Below are positions 1 to 10,235 of a stretch of 64,000 bases of DNA, in pieces. The notes beneath the pieces were generated by a model, which was given only the letters and a program-made list of their open reading frames with translations, made no database searches and was not told where the DNA came from. Position numbers and translations under genes: made by a program. Every line of letters begins with the position of its first letter. Positions within the stretch are counted from its first letter, which is position 1. Source of the DNA: Incurvaria masculella (lineage: Eukaryota > Arthropoda > Insecta > Lepidoptera > Incurvariidae); the NCBI GenBank assembly GCA_946894095.1, contig OX335652.1:2069001-2133000 (forward strand), read 5' to 3'.

Positions 1-493
1 ACAGGCACTCTCGATGTATGTAAGACAGGATCGGCGAGACTGGGATATGTATGTACCTTTAGTAACGTATGCCTACAATACAGCTGATCAGTCTACAACA
101 CATATTTCCCCTTTGTTGCTCATCCATGGTCGTCAACCCTTATTCCCATCTGATTTTTCGAGCAATTCTTCAAAATTAACGTTAACAGAAAAAAAAATCT
201 AATGTTAATACAAGAAGCTAAGGTAAATATCACAAAAATTCAGAAGGCACAGAAGAAAATTTGATACGAAAAGACAGTCGATGCTTTTACAACCGGGACA
301 ATTGGTCTTAGTTTGGAACCCATGTAAAATAATAGGAAAAAATACCAAACGTGCGCACATGTACGAAGGTCCTTATAGGATTACAGCTCGAGTATCCCCT
401 GTGAATTATAAAATAAAATGTCTAAATTATAACCTGAAATTCGAACAAAATATTCACACAAATAGACGGGAACCTGTTTACGTTCGTGCATAA
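1..493 (+). pseudogene. Ty3/gypsy integrase, C-terminal remnant (duplication copy 1)
   Basis: The window opens inside the end of an LTR-retrotransposon integrase core. An open stretch (14-202) begins after the catalytic region and includes the YNTADQSTTHISPLLLIHGR block typical of gypsy integrases. A second open stretch (281-493) carries the C-terminal GDLVLV/GPYRI-like domain (LQPGQLVLVW, then YEGPYRI). Stops and frame changes separate the two, so the protein is broken. It is identical to 15588-16080, where more of the gene is visible. It codes for a retroelement function and not a host gene. Confidence 0.85.
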
Positions 494-668
494 TTGATAC
501 CAATAATTCCTTATTTTTTAACTTATTTTTACCATGTCTTCATTTTAATAATGTGTCGTGTGCATATGAAAGTAGTTAGATCTTTATTTTGTCGTACGAA
601 AAAATTCATAGAATTATCGAACCTATTCCGAAAATTTCACGAGAATCGGTTGAGAAATGCCGACAACA

Positions 669-1840
669 TCTAATCTAATAAATATTATAAAGGGGAAAGT
701 TTGTAATAATGGATGGATGGATGGATGGATGGATGGATGGATGGATGGATGGATGGATGGATGGATGTTTGTTACTCTTTCACGTAAAAACTACTGAATG
801 GATTCTAATGAAACTTTACAATAATATAGCTTATACATCAGAATAACACATAGGCTACAATTTATGTGCCCATGGGCTTTAGAACTTTCACGGGGCTGCG
901 AAAACGATGCCGGTAGCGCTACTTCACACTAGGGGGAGAGGAGCCGGGGGCGGTGGCGGGGAGCGGCGGCGGGGGGAGGGCAGACGTCGTGACTGTTTGG
1001 TGTCCGTTTGGCGAATTTTCAAGGCACTAGCGATTTGTAAAACTTAGTACATGTACATTTAACTACCCGGGAATTAGGATTGGCTAAATAGAATTCAGTT
1101 CCGCTTACGCTAAGATGGGGCTGTCATACAAACTGCAATGCTATGCACGGCTCGGCTTTGCGGCGGCAGCGCTTACTTTTACTGAAGTACGGCTTGGTAT
1201 TTCCTGCAACTTTAGGACTACTTGGCATCACGCTAAATCGCCGGAGGAGCGACCAACAGAATAAAATCCTTGAGAACCAATTACTCGATTTAGATGTGCA
1301 TTGTATCTACGCCTAGCCTGATTCTACTCAAAACTTATAGGCTACATAATATAACGCTTCATTACCTGAAGGGTGAGTAGAGAGTGTTAAATTCTTATAA
1401 CTTGCGAACCACTAACCCGATTTATGTGCGTATTTTATTAATGTATAGGATCTCTGGGAGCAGTCAGGTTCGAGATGGGTTACTGTTTTCGATGTTGAGG
1501 CTAGCTGTGGGTTGGAGTCCACGCAAAACTTACCTACATAACACGTTACTTACTTACTAGGTAAACAATGTTGCAGTGCAAGTGCAGAAAGGTTCTGGCG
1601 GCAAATGCTTTTTTTTTTTTAAATAGCCACCAAATGTCAACGAAGCTCTAAATGGGAATTATTGGATGTTACTCACTAAATCATGCTATTTCGGCTCGAA
1701 CGATCTTGATTAAATTTGGTAGTTGGATACATTGTCCTGGACCAGTTTGACCCTAATTTGGACCAGTCATGTGGGCTACTTTTTATCCATGAAATAATTT
1801 TGCCGACACTAACCCGAGCGGAGCCGGGTACCGCAGCTAG
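669..1840 (+). mobile_element. Non-autonomous Helitron H1 (copy 1)
   Basis: The 5' end is TC at 669-670, preceded by A. The 3' end is CTAG at 1837-1840 followed by T, the A|T insertion context of Helitrons. Just upstream of the end is the hairpin ACCCG-agcggagc-CGGGT and then ACCGCAG. The 5' part contains the (ATGG)n tract and a block beginning 'ttcacgtaaaaactactgaa'. No RepHel ORF is present, so it must have been mobilised in trans. An internal segment (about 1449-1522) resembles the 5S-like block of the local SINEs. The outer ends are an eye-made call but match two further elements in the window. Confidence 0.8.
709..767. repeat. (ATGG)n microsatellite
   Basis: About 14.75 perfect ATGG units lie inside the 5' region of Helitron H1. 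The duplicate tract at 16296-16354 has the same length, which is notable for a normally unstable locus. Confidence 0.97.
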
Positions 1841-2483
1841 TAGGAAATAAATTTGCCCCAGCTAAGACGGAGACATTACGCGTTACGCATAACTAATTTT
1901 AGAAATAAACCCCGTCCTTCAGGTAGATTTTCTTTAATGTTTATTTTTGATGCATTTTTTTATTTTAAAAGGCGTTTCATTGTGTAATTTAAAACACATT
2001 TAGATACTTAAAATATATTTTCCCTATTATTATTTTCCTATCTATTCGATTTCTATATATCTATGAATAAATACCCCCATACCCTATTTATACTACCAAA
2101 TACACTATTAAAAACTATAGTAATAGTGTAGTTAGTTCGGGTAGGTACAATAAAAGGACGACGGTTAAGTATCGAATACTTACATCTGTACACGGATAGA
2201 TGCTCAGTCACCTTATTGACATTTTAATGATTTGAGCGAGCTTGACCTACAAAATGTATATACAGAGTGCGACCCAGATTGACCTCAAAGGATCTTAGAA
2301 AGGACACGGATATTCCCAGCCAAATTGAGATAGAGCCTGCCTGCGATAGGTATCTAATGTGACCTACAAGTTACCGCAAAATAACCGTGAGGTTTGTGCT
2401 AAGAGGCTTTCAGGTTAACTCAACTCTGGGTCGCTATATTACAATTTTATTTTATTATATTGTCTTCGTACATGAACCGACTC
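1841..2483. other. AT-rich stretch without recognised features
   Basis: Only short local structure is seen: a 9-bp inverted repeat, ACACTATTA/TAATAGTGT, near 2101-2128. No ORF, RNA gene or known element end was found. Confidence 0.6.
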
Positions 2484-2757
2484 AGTAATGGCCCAGTGGC
2501 CAGACGCATCCAAGTAAAGTTTTCTTAAGGTTAAGTAACACTGGGCGTGGTCGGTTCTTGATGACCGTTCGACCATTGAGGCTGGACCTGGTCAGGATTC
2601 CGCGCCAATCTTCTTGGTATAGTTCATCCCGTCCGGGTTGGTAGCATCCCATTGAATCAAAGATGGTAGAAGCGGCAATCAAAATCGTCCGAGTTTTCCG
2701 TGCAATTCATTGTACCAATACAAAGTTTATATGTATATATGTCCAGCTAACTACTTC
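2484..2757 (+). mobile_element. SINE, 5S-like head (copy 1)
   Basis: It starts with an A-box-like TGGCCCAGTGGCC. Next comes a stretch resembling the 3' half of 5S rRNA: TTAAGTAACACTGGGCGTGG at 2531-2550, then a decayed 'cttgatgaccg' C-box region. The family body follows ('ccgggttggta', 'gatggtagaagcggcaat', 'ttttccgtgcaattca') and it ends near the 'tgtccag' tail. It is one of more than a dozen copies of the same family in this window, on both strands. Confidence 0.7.
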
Positions 2758-2871
2758 TGACATGTTGCAGTGAGGTTAATTCAGGACACCCATTTCATCC
2801 TTAAGTAGCCAAATAGTAGTGGACGAGTATTTTTTTTAAGGAGAACTGTAACAAAATTGGGATATTGCTAT

Positions 2872-3421
2872 TTAAGGTGGCCCAACCCGGCGGGCCCAAC
2901 TCATTCGCGTGCACGGTACAAAACCGTGCTGTTGCGCTCTGGGACCCTCTCTGTTTCAAAGAATAAGACAGGCTCCGTGATGAGGAAGATGCAACATGTC
3001 CACAAAAAAGACAATGTGCATAGTGTATGATTTGGTAAGATTTACGAAAATTTTAATTTCAAAACGACTTATAGCTAAAAGTAAACCACGACCGCTGTAG
3101 TCAAAAATCTAACAAAAACCAAATAGATCGTAAATCTTGATTAAATAGACTATGTCTGATGACTAATCTTTTTACGATGTTCTTACTTTATCATTGCGTA
3201 ATCCACCTCCAAAGTTATTGTATAAAACGCGCGAAAAATTCGAACTTTCGGACCTTATAACTTAGAAACCAAACACAATTTTACAATGCCAATGGTCATC
3301 AGACATCTAGTATGATCAAATAAAGCTATTTTGAGCAAAATTTTGGATCTCTGACAAGAAATCTGGGCGTGATCTTCTTTCCCCTTTTGTATGGGGAGAT
3401 GAGCGGGATGGGCCACCTTAA
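2872..3421. mobile_element. MITE with TTAA target duplications (copy 1)
   Basis: TTAA occurs at both ends (2872-2875, 3418-3421). Inside are matching termini AGGTGGCCCAACCCG and, on the other strand, AGGTGGCCCATCCCG: 15 bp with one mismatch. The interior is about 540 bp and has no ORF. TTAA target duplication is characteristic of the piggyBac superfamily, but the terminal bases do not match classical piggyBac ends, so the superfamily is inferred. Confidence 0.75.
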
Positions 3422-4347
3422 GAGCGGCATAAGAGCTGATTGCGTTCAGTTTGATAAGAACGTAAGTAAAACAACATTTAAATATATTTAAAATTTACCA
3501 CAAAGAATTTCGATAATCCAAAAAGTTAATATGTACATTGATATTCTTGCTATCATTTCAAGATCAAACTGTAAGGGTCTGGCGCTTTGTGTTATTAAAT
3601 TTGACAAATGTTAATCAAATTTCATAAAAAAAGTTTGAACACAAAATAGAACGTCAGATATTCGAATAAAGCTGGAATACACTAAAAAATATATGAGTGA
3701 ATCTAACTGTAATTGAAATCAAAACCATAGTCTTGTTATGTTAAAATAGAGCCAACTAAGTGAATCCGTTATTCTAACTGAGTGTAAACAGTTAGCCAAA
3801 AACATGAAATGTTACTGTATTCTTTAATTGTTTTTTAACTGTGTGCAATAACTGTTTTCTCTTAATGTTTCCCTAACTATGAAAACGGTTTCAAGCTTTA
3901 GTATGTTTTCCATTCTTACGTCTTATATTCAGTTAAAACGTAGTGTCCAATCTGTTAAAAATGCTGTACTTCTTGGAACTCTACAGTTGCACGCTCATTT
4001 GTAGTCAGCTTTAATGTTCAAACAGTTAAAATTACTGTTTCAAAATCATCTGATCCATCACATGTGTTGTCTTTACCAAGCGGTACTGTTAAATCAGTTT
4101 AAATAACTGTTTTAGCTCATTAATATACACCGTAAAACATTAATAGTTATGAGAAATAAGTTATCATAAATGACTGATTTTTTACTGTGCTCAGACAGTA
4201 AATAGTTGAACATCATTTTTTGAGTGCATCAATGCATCTTTCATCTTTTTTAAATTCCAAAGTAAGCAGCATTAATTTTATTAATAATAAAATATAGTTT
4301 CACCTACGACCTTATGGAACTAAATTCAATCAGGTGTTATAACGCTC
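3422..4347. mobile_element. MITE of the 'GCGTGATAAC' family, interrupted (copy 1)
   Basis: The left end (3422 onward, 'ctgattgcgttcagtttgat') and the inverted right end ('ctgattgaatttagttccat' on the minus strand) form imperfect terminal inverted repeats of roughly 50 bp. Related uninterrupted copies lie at 34764-35130 and 41473-41820, with the same interior motifs ('tttgaacacaaaata' and 'gcatctttcatctttttt'). This copy is about 550 bp longer because a second element is nested at 3680-4226. It abuts the TTAA MITE directly. Confidence 0.7.
3680..4226. mobile_element. Nested CACTA-like element with subterminal repeats (copy 1)
   Basis: It begins CACTAAAAAAT and ends with the reverse complement of CACTCAAAAAAT. 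The interior carries many copies of TAACTGT/ACAGTTA in both orientations, more than ten between 3700 and 4210. CACTA termini plus clustered short subterminal repeats fit a non-autonomous CACTA (EnSpm) element. The flanking 3-bp sequences (ATA, CAT) do not form a clean target duplication, so the class is tentative. The insertion itself is supported by the uninterrupted copies of the host MITE. Confidence 0.5.
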
Positions 4348-5243
4348 TCAAGAATTAAATATTATCATTCCATCTTGCAGTTTCTTAGTGTGTGTTTTTA
4401 TATGATTACCATATTAATTAGTCTGGATAAATAATTAAAATAAAGCACTCAAGAAAAACAAAAACACAATAAAAAATTATTGCTGTACTTACTTACCGTT
4501 CAGATATAGTGCAAACTTTGCTGGAATTATACTCAATGTGGTAACTTGAAATAAATTATGTAACTAAGGTTTTGCACGCTTTTAAGCTAAACACTGAGCA
4601 GCAAACTACTTACGACCTTTTTCAACCGGACATTGTGAAACTGTGACAGGAAATGTCCACGATGCCTTTCGTCAGAGATTGTCAACTGAATCTGTGAATT
4701 GAATTATGTAACTTATTGTTAAAATGTTGATCCCTTAGGCGTTAATGCTATTAATAAATAAAGTTAGATATCATTAAAGTTGTGTGTATTGTATATTTAC
4801 AAAAATATGGAAAATTACCTTTACATATAATTATGTGTTTTTTATATGTGTTTACGTTAGTGGATATGTATTATTCTTAGAAAATTCTACTTTACGAGTA
4901 CATCACATCGGTCAACGCGCTGTCCTCATTCCTTAAATTATATAGGACAGGATCCCCTATAGACGTATATACCCACGGGGTTCTTCAAATACGACGAGGA
5001 AAATCACCTGGCGGCCAGCATGGTTTTTGTAACGAGACATTTCAAAGCCCATGGTCCTCGTCCGGACACCTCTTAGGTGATGGATTGGCTTACGCCATAT
5101 GCCGCGCTTTTCAATAAAAAAAGAAAACAAGTATTCTTGTTGTGATATCTCTTCACTATTGCTATACATGATGAATGGGAAATTAAAAAAAAATATTGAA
5201 ATTGATTTTTACCGCTTAAAATTAAATGAAACGTATTTTTTTT
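4348..5243. other. AT-rich stretch without recognised features
   Basis: The stretch has low coding potential. The short minus-strand open frame at 4957-5169 has no recognisable motif and no supporting signals. Confidence 0.5.
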
Positions 5244-5314
5244 GTGTTAAATCTTGTACGATGGTACGGAACCCTTCGTGTGCGAGTCCGACTCGCACTT
5301 GGCCGGTCTTTTTT
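5244..5314 (-). mobile_element. Fragment of the 'tgcgagtcggactcgca' element, 5' end (copy 1)
   Basis: On the minus strand this reads through the diagnostic block 'tgcgagtcggactcgca' followed by 'cgaagggttccgtac'. The full element is at 56795-57092. Only about 70 bp is kept here. Confidence 0.75.
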
Positions 5315-5424
5315 GGACATGAGTGGCCAAATCTACAGTTATGCTACTAGACCGATAAATCTTATTTGAACTAGGTAACATGCATGGACTTTTTTCATAT
5401 GGTACGGCTACTTTGAACACCGAA

Positions 5425-5610
5425 CATATTTATTGCTGATTCGAGATCGGTAGTTGAATGCGATGGTACTAACCCGTGCTGGATTAAGGCTACCACCTAG
5501 TAAATAAGGATCCTTTCGTGCAGTTTTATATGGAATCTCAACCACAAACGACACATCCATTAGTAGACTCTTACGACATACACTGAAAGGCAGGGCCGGA
5601 ACCCACATAG
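5425..5610 (-). mobile_element. SINE fragment (copy 1)
   Basis: On the plus strand it shows the reversed family body ('gcgatggtactaacccg', 'ccacctagtaaataagga', 'ttatatggaatctcaacc'). The adjoining 'ctcttacgacatacac' block also recurs near 26940 and 30650. It is truncated at both ends, next to Helitron H2. Confidence 0.6.
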
Positions 5611-5617
5611 GACACGA

Positions 5618-7106
5618 TCTATACTAATAATATATCTGTAAGGGGTCTTCATGGAGTAAGTTATTTTGTTTTATAAGATACTGTGTTTGTAGGCTCTATG
5701 TATGATACTAAAACTAAATTGACGATGTTTAGAAATCATTTTTGTAGGTATGTTCCTCCATAACTCTTAAACCGATGATCCCAATTTGATGAAACTTATT
5801 AAACGTATATTTAATTGTATGAAACACAGGATAGACTATATATAATTCAGTTCCGCTTACGCTAAGATGTAGCTGTCATAAAAACCGAAATGCCCCGATG
5901 CGGCAACTTGGAGGGTAATCGCTATCTGCCTATTTTTCTCCGTTTACGGTACACTTACGGTAGCCTTCAGAAGGATGTCAGTGCCTATGCATACTCACAA
6001 TGGACATTTATAGTTAGTTTATAGTCAAGGAACCAACGGTCAACATTCTTATAGAAACAAAACAACAAACCACGAACATTAGTACCGTCGCTTTCTACCA
6101 CTCAGCAATTCAAGGATGCTGTCTCCCTCATGCGCGCGCGCCTAGCGAATGTCAGGCGATCCTACAGAGAAAATGGGAGAGGCCCATGACGGCAGCCATC
6201 TTATTGTTCGCCCGCCACGGCGCGAGGGCATCTCGCCGCCACAGTCCGCCGACCGCCGCGAGTAACGCCAGTCGCGTCCCGGGTTCTCGCCGTCACCGCT
6301 TTCGGGCTGGCTCGGCAGAGCACAACCGCACCCTCCGTCTCTTCGGCGCCCAGCCCGTGCTCCTTGGAGTGGGCTCCGCCAACCGCTAAGACACCGAGCC
6401 GCTCGAGCTTCGCCGCGCGGGGCAGGCGCCGTTCGCCGCCCAACCACGTGCTCCAGACATAATCACCACTGGGTACCGTATCGAACCTTGTTTTTGCCGG
6501 CTTTAGAGTGCGTAACACTTCTCAGTGTCGTCGTTCGTATTATGGGGCCCAACTTGGAACCTACTCTATTTCTTTACCTACTTGTATATTTTTGTCTTTA
6601 TGCCCGCCCTAGAACATTGGTTGTTGTTTCTGTTTGGATATATCTAATCATTCATAATACATGATGCATTAATTTAAGTTATCTGATTTTGATTTGGTTA
6701 GACAGAATTAGTACCCATCTTGTGACGTGTGGTTGAGGACCCGGCCCCGCTCACCGACTGATATCCGCATGGCATTCACTTAACCATACGTCATAACTGG
6801 CGTCACGCACAGCGTTGTGATTTCCCTCTGACATCCTTCTACAAAAAAATATATAATTTAAACCATACCATTACAACATGATTTTTAAATTCAATCCAAA
6901 ATGTTCACGAAGATCTAAATGGGAATATGTGGATGTTTCTCATTAAATTATGCCATTACGGTTCAAACGATTTAGATTAAATTTGGTAGATGGGTACATA
7001 GTCCTGGACCAGCCTTTTGGTGGGCTACTTTTTATCCAGGAAATAATTCAGATCGAAATCAGTCCAACACGATATTTACCCGAGCGGAGCCGGGTACCGC
7101 AGCCAG
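5618..7106 (+). mobile_element. Helitron H2 with GC-rich interior (copy 1)
   Basis: The 5' end is A|TCTATACTAATAATATATCT at 5618. The 3' end has the same ACCCG/CGGGT hairpin and ACCGCAG as the other copies, then CCAG|T (consensus CTAG, one change). The outer 370 bp at the 5' side and 230 bp at the 3' side match H3 (27030-27986). Between them (about 6000-6860) lies unrelated DNA, including a GC-rich CpG-dense block at 6125-6480 that is open in several frames. Helitrons are known to pick up host DNA, so capture is a reasonable inference. No protein was recognised in the block. Confidence 0.75.
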
Positions 7107-7301
7107 TTATGAATATATTCGTTACGAGATTCGCCATGCAACTATAATTATATTATTCAGTTCAACAAAATTCAACGCAGCATTTCGGGTAGTCGTGTGT
7201 TCTTAATTCAGAAATTTCATCGTTATTGCGTTATTACGTACGGTAAGCCACTATCAGAATTAATTGAAAAAACTTTATACTGAACAAAGTGTACTCTAAA
7301 A

Positions 7302-7644
7302 ATGACTTACAACTTCCAAGATGATTCACGCGAAAGTTCTACCTTTTGGGAATACAAAGTGATCTTCCATCACGATTTCTGCTCTGGTATCCCGCACATT
7401 TCCGGACGAGAACGCCAAAGTTAACATTCTGACCGCTTGCATGTACAATGTGAATGAAGGCAATTTAAAACATACAATCGACGATCTAACTAGATTGATT
7501 CACGTTTCGGTAAGTTACAAAAGCTAAATAGATTTATGAAATAAAATATAGGAAATGATCTTTTTAGCAGCCTGTTAGGATTGTAAAATATTTTAATTAT
7601 TTTTTTCTATATAGGCAAACTGTCTTGGTGTATGGCCACAATAG
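7302..7644 (+). CDS. Small two-exon gene candidate with a frame break (copy 1)
   Basis: An ATG at 7302 in good context (AAAAATGAC), with an in-frame stop just upstream (7281-7283), opens a 40-codon frame that includes ESSTFWEYKVIFHHDFCSG and ends at TAA 7422. Frame +1 is open from 7363 to 7509 (49 codons, including DENAKVNILTACMYNVNEGN and HTIDDLTRLIHVS). It ends exactly at a strong donor, TTTCG|GTAAGT. A short intron of 105 bp ends in ATTTTTTTCTATATAG at 7614, and the next exon continues in phase as ANCLGVWPQ-stop (7642-7644). The two frames overlap at 7363-7421, so a 1-nt shift is needed to join them; this could be a mutation, a sequence error or an undetected splice. The product was not recognised. 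It might instead be a pseudogene or a fragment of a larger gene. The codon content and splice signals are what support it. Confidence 0.4.
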
Positions 7645-7800
7645 ATGTACTGACTGGTTAGGTAATTAAATTAAAAGATTGATTGCATTTCAATAAAAAG
7701 CGCGGATATGATTAAGCACTTAAATTAAAATATAAACAATAAATTATGTGTGCCAGTAGAGGTTGTATTACACTAAATGATATGAAATATTTAAGACTGA

Positions 7801-8145
7801 GAGCCCCGGTAGTCCAGTGGCGCTGGACCTTGCGATTTGATATGCTTGGTGAAGCACCTCTGAGCGCGGTTATGTTTTGGATGGGTGACCATTTTCAACC
7901 GTTGAGGCTGGCCGTGGTTAAGATTCCAAGGAAAGCTGTAGACCCTCTCCCTTACTTACTAGTTGGTTACGGGCAATTCTGCCCGGGTTAGTACCATCGC
8001 ATTGAATAAACGATGGTCGAAAACACGGACAGTGTTTTCCATCCATTTCAATGAGCCCGAGCAATATAAAGAAGGTGGTGTGTTAGGCTAATATTTGACG
8101 GTCAGTTTGGTATGAGTCATCAATGTCCAGTTACATAAAAAAAAA
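7801..8145 (+). mobile_element. SINE, 5S-like head, near full length (copy 1)
   Basis: This copy has all family parts in order. The A-box-like TAGTCCAGTGGCGC comes first. It is followed by a 5S-rRNA-like block ('tgaagcacctctgagcgcgg', then TTGGATGGGTGACC at 7877-7890). The body contains 'gttgaggctggccgtggtt', 'cgggttagtaccatcgcatt', 'gatggtcgaaaacacgg' and 'tccatccatttcaatga'. The tail has 'gctaatatttgacgg', 'atcaatgtccagttacat' and a terminal A-run. It has no coding capacity and would depend on non-LTR machinery. The 5S resemblance was judged by eye. Confidence 0.75.
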
Positions 8146-8510
8146 TTAAATTATATAATTCTTATGTAGCACTTGATATGTAATCTCAAAACTTAGCAAC
8201 TATCAGTGGCAACTACCTTTATATACTAGTGCCCCTGTACACATAAAGCACGACCTGCCAGGAATATATTTGAAAAAAATCATAAACCAGATATTAAGTT
8301 CATGTTAGGAATGCAATAACAAATTACTAATTTCAATTTAACTTAGCGTACATAATTTCATAAAAAAATCAATATGTTTTTTGAACTTGTCTAAGTTCTT
8401 TTGTTTTCATAAAGAAGTATCACTTACATACGAAACTATATTTTTGTAGAGCTGTTCAGCATTAAAAAAATAAAACTATAAATAACTGGCCTATACCACG
8501 CTTACTGTCA
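8146..8510. other. AT-rich stretch, nothing recognised
   Basis: No ORF, RNA gene or repeat end could be supported. Confidence 0.5.
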
Positions 8511-8662
8511 TGATATTAGCCGAACACAGCAAACAGGTGTACAGTCTAGATTAAATTAAATGGAATACAAAGTGAATGTTCATTGCTGCTTCGACCATCA
8601 TTAATTTAATGCAATAATACCGACCCAGGCGGGATTAACACTTAACACCTAGTAAGTAAGGA
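8511..8662 (-). mobile_element. SINE fragment, 3' half (copy 1)
   Basis: The plus strand shows the reversed tail 'tgatattagccgaacac', then 'tgctgcttcgaccatcatt', 'accgacccaggcgggatta' and 'cacctagtaagtaaggaagg'. The promoter head is missing. Confidence 0.65.
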
Positions 8663-9539
8663 AGGGGTCTTAAAGTTCATCCTAAACAAGGTCAGCGTCA
8701 AAGGTCAAAATAGTCCCATTCGCACCTAAAGTTGCTTGGGCGGCTTTTGGGAGGCAAGCTGTCGCCTCATTGGATTTTCAAAGCACACATACTTTCAGAA
8801 TTCCCGTCATTACAACATTTAAAACGAGGTTTGCGGTAACGACTTTCCCGCAATCTTGAAAGAATCATAAAATAATTACGCCCTGCAAGAACCATAGCCG
8901 CCTCCATAGCCGTTAATTTTCATGTTGTCGGCATTCAATAAATAAAAAACGAAAGTGATTCACATCAATAAAGAGATAACAAAAAGTGAACCATTTAAAA
9001 AGATGAGTAATTTGAGAACGCGGTCATTATAATAGGAGCTGTGCAAATATGCGGTTCGTCGTATGTGGCAGGTTCTCATGGGATTCACACGCAACATAAA
9101 ACTTTTAATATACGAAATCAAAATGTATTCGGGCCAGCACTGCCGTTGCTTTGAATGGTCACGAATTGTGCACGATTTATAAACTAATTTGAGATTTTTT
9201 TTTTTTCGTAACCAGAAATAGACAGCCAGAACTGAATTTTCGATTAAGTAAACTATGTAACTAGTTGACATAATCGAGGTTCTTCTTAATGTTTTTACAC
9301 TTAACGATCAACGGCGTGGAGTAACTCGCGTTTATAGACAAGCGTAATGGTGGTACTATCAACCAGCTAATTTGCTTAGTAAGGTTCGATTCTATCATAG
9401 GAACAATTGTGTATTTTAGTAACATAAAATGGATTGCTAATGTACTATACACAGTGATACGATACAAGCACAATACAGTAAATCGAATCAATTTGGTGCC
9501 ATTCGTGGATTTTCCCCTTTATACATGTGTGCACGTAAA
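8663..9539. other. Unassigned; contains the right duplication breakpoint at 9333
   Basis: The sequence has no recognised element. The open frames on the minus strand (8960-9491) are AT-rich and show no motif. Identity with the second copy stops at 9333, in the middle of this stretch, and not at a recognisable element end. Confidence 0.6.
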
Positions 9540-10235
9540 AGTAGTAAAAGTAAAAAAGTGGGATTGTCAATGGATATGTCGAAAACCAAGATAGTCACAA
9601 ATGGAATTCCACGGGATATTACAATAGCAAACGAAAACATCGAATATGTAAATGAATATATATATTTAGGTCAGCTAGTATCATTCGGAAATAATACAGA
9701 AAAAGAGATAGAAAGAAGGATAACTCTAGCCTGGAGGAAATATTGGGGATTGAAGGAAATAATGAAAAATAAGGATATGAACATAAACATTAAGAAAAAA
9801 CTCTACGAAGTAGTAATATTGCCATGCCTGACTTATGGTTGCCAGACGTGGTCACTAAGAAAAGAAGACGAAGAAAGAATTGCTATCTGCCAACGCAAAA
9901 TGGAAAGGAGCATGCTTGGCCTAAAACTATCAGATAAGGTTAAAAACATAAAAATCAGAGAAAAAACTAAATTGATAGATGTAAGGAAAAGAACACGAAA
10001 ACTCAAGTGGCAATGGGCAGGACACATTTGTAGGACAAATAATAACAAATGGACGAAACGTCTAACAGAATGGGTACCAAGAGACAGGAAAAGGAAAAAA
10101 GGAAGACCAAATAAAAGATGGAGTGTCATCTTTAACCAGCGATGTGGACCCTTATGGATGCGAGAAGCGCGGGAAAGAGATGTATGGAAAGGTTTAGGAG
10201 ACCGCAACTTCTTGGGCTATATTTCACATTTATAA
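9540..10235 (+). mobile_element. 5'-truncated RTE-like non-LTR retrotransposon, C-terminal ORF
   Basis: An uninterrupted frame from about residue 10 onward matches the C-terminal part of RTE-type endonuclease/reverse transcriptases found in insects. Motifs in order: KTKIVTNG; YVNEYIYLGQLVSF; EIERRITLAWRKYWGLK; LPCLTYGCQTWSL; RKMERSMLGLKLSDKVKN; LKWQWAGHICR; GRPNKRW. This is the post-polymerase thumb/connection region; the endonuclease and the polymerase catalytic motifs are missing, so it is a dead 5' truncation. The frame ends at a stop at 10233. The absence of internal stops suggests a fairly recent insertion. It lies only in the unique interval between the duplication copies. Confidence 0.88.

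Larger units (their letters stand above)
1..9333. repeat. Segmental duplication, copy 1 (left end beyond window)
   Basis: Every landmark here recurs 15,587 bp downstream: the integrase tail, both Helitrons, MITEs, SINEs and the small gene candidate. The offset is the same at the left edge, in the middle and at the right edge, so there is no net indel, and the (ATGG)n microsatellite has the same length in both copies. One substitution was noticed (T at 1359, C at 16946); others were not counted exhaustively. Identity ends at 9333/24920 after 'ctcgcgtttat', where the two flanks become unrelated. The left boundary is outside the window. Confidence 0.97.

Noticed and set aside
494..668. Downstream LTR of the gypsy remnant
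   Set aside because: No TG...CA unit or polypurine tract was recognised, and no matching sequence lies upstream of the integrase.
6142..6518. Overlapping open frames on both strands, up to 105 codons
   Set aside because: They lie in a CpG-dense block where stops are rare in every frame; no domain, start context or splice signal favours one. Treated as Helitron cargo.
9833..10207. 124-codon minus-strand frame
   Set aside because: Antisense shadow of the RTE-like reverse transcriptase.
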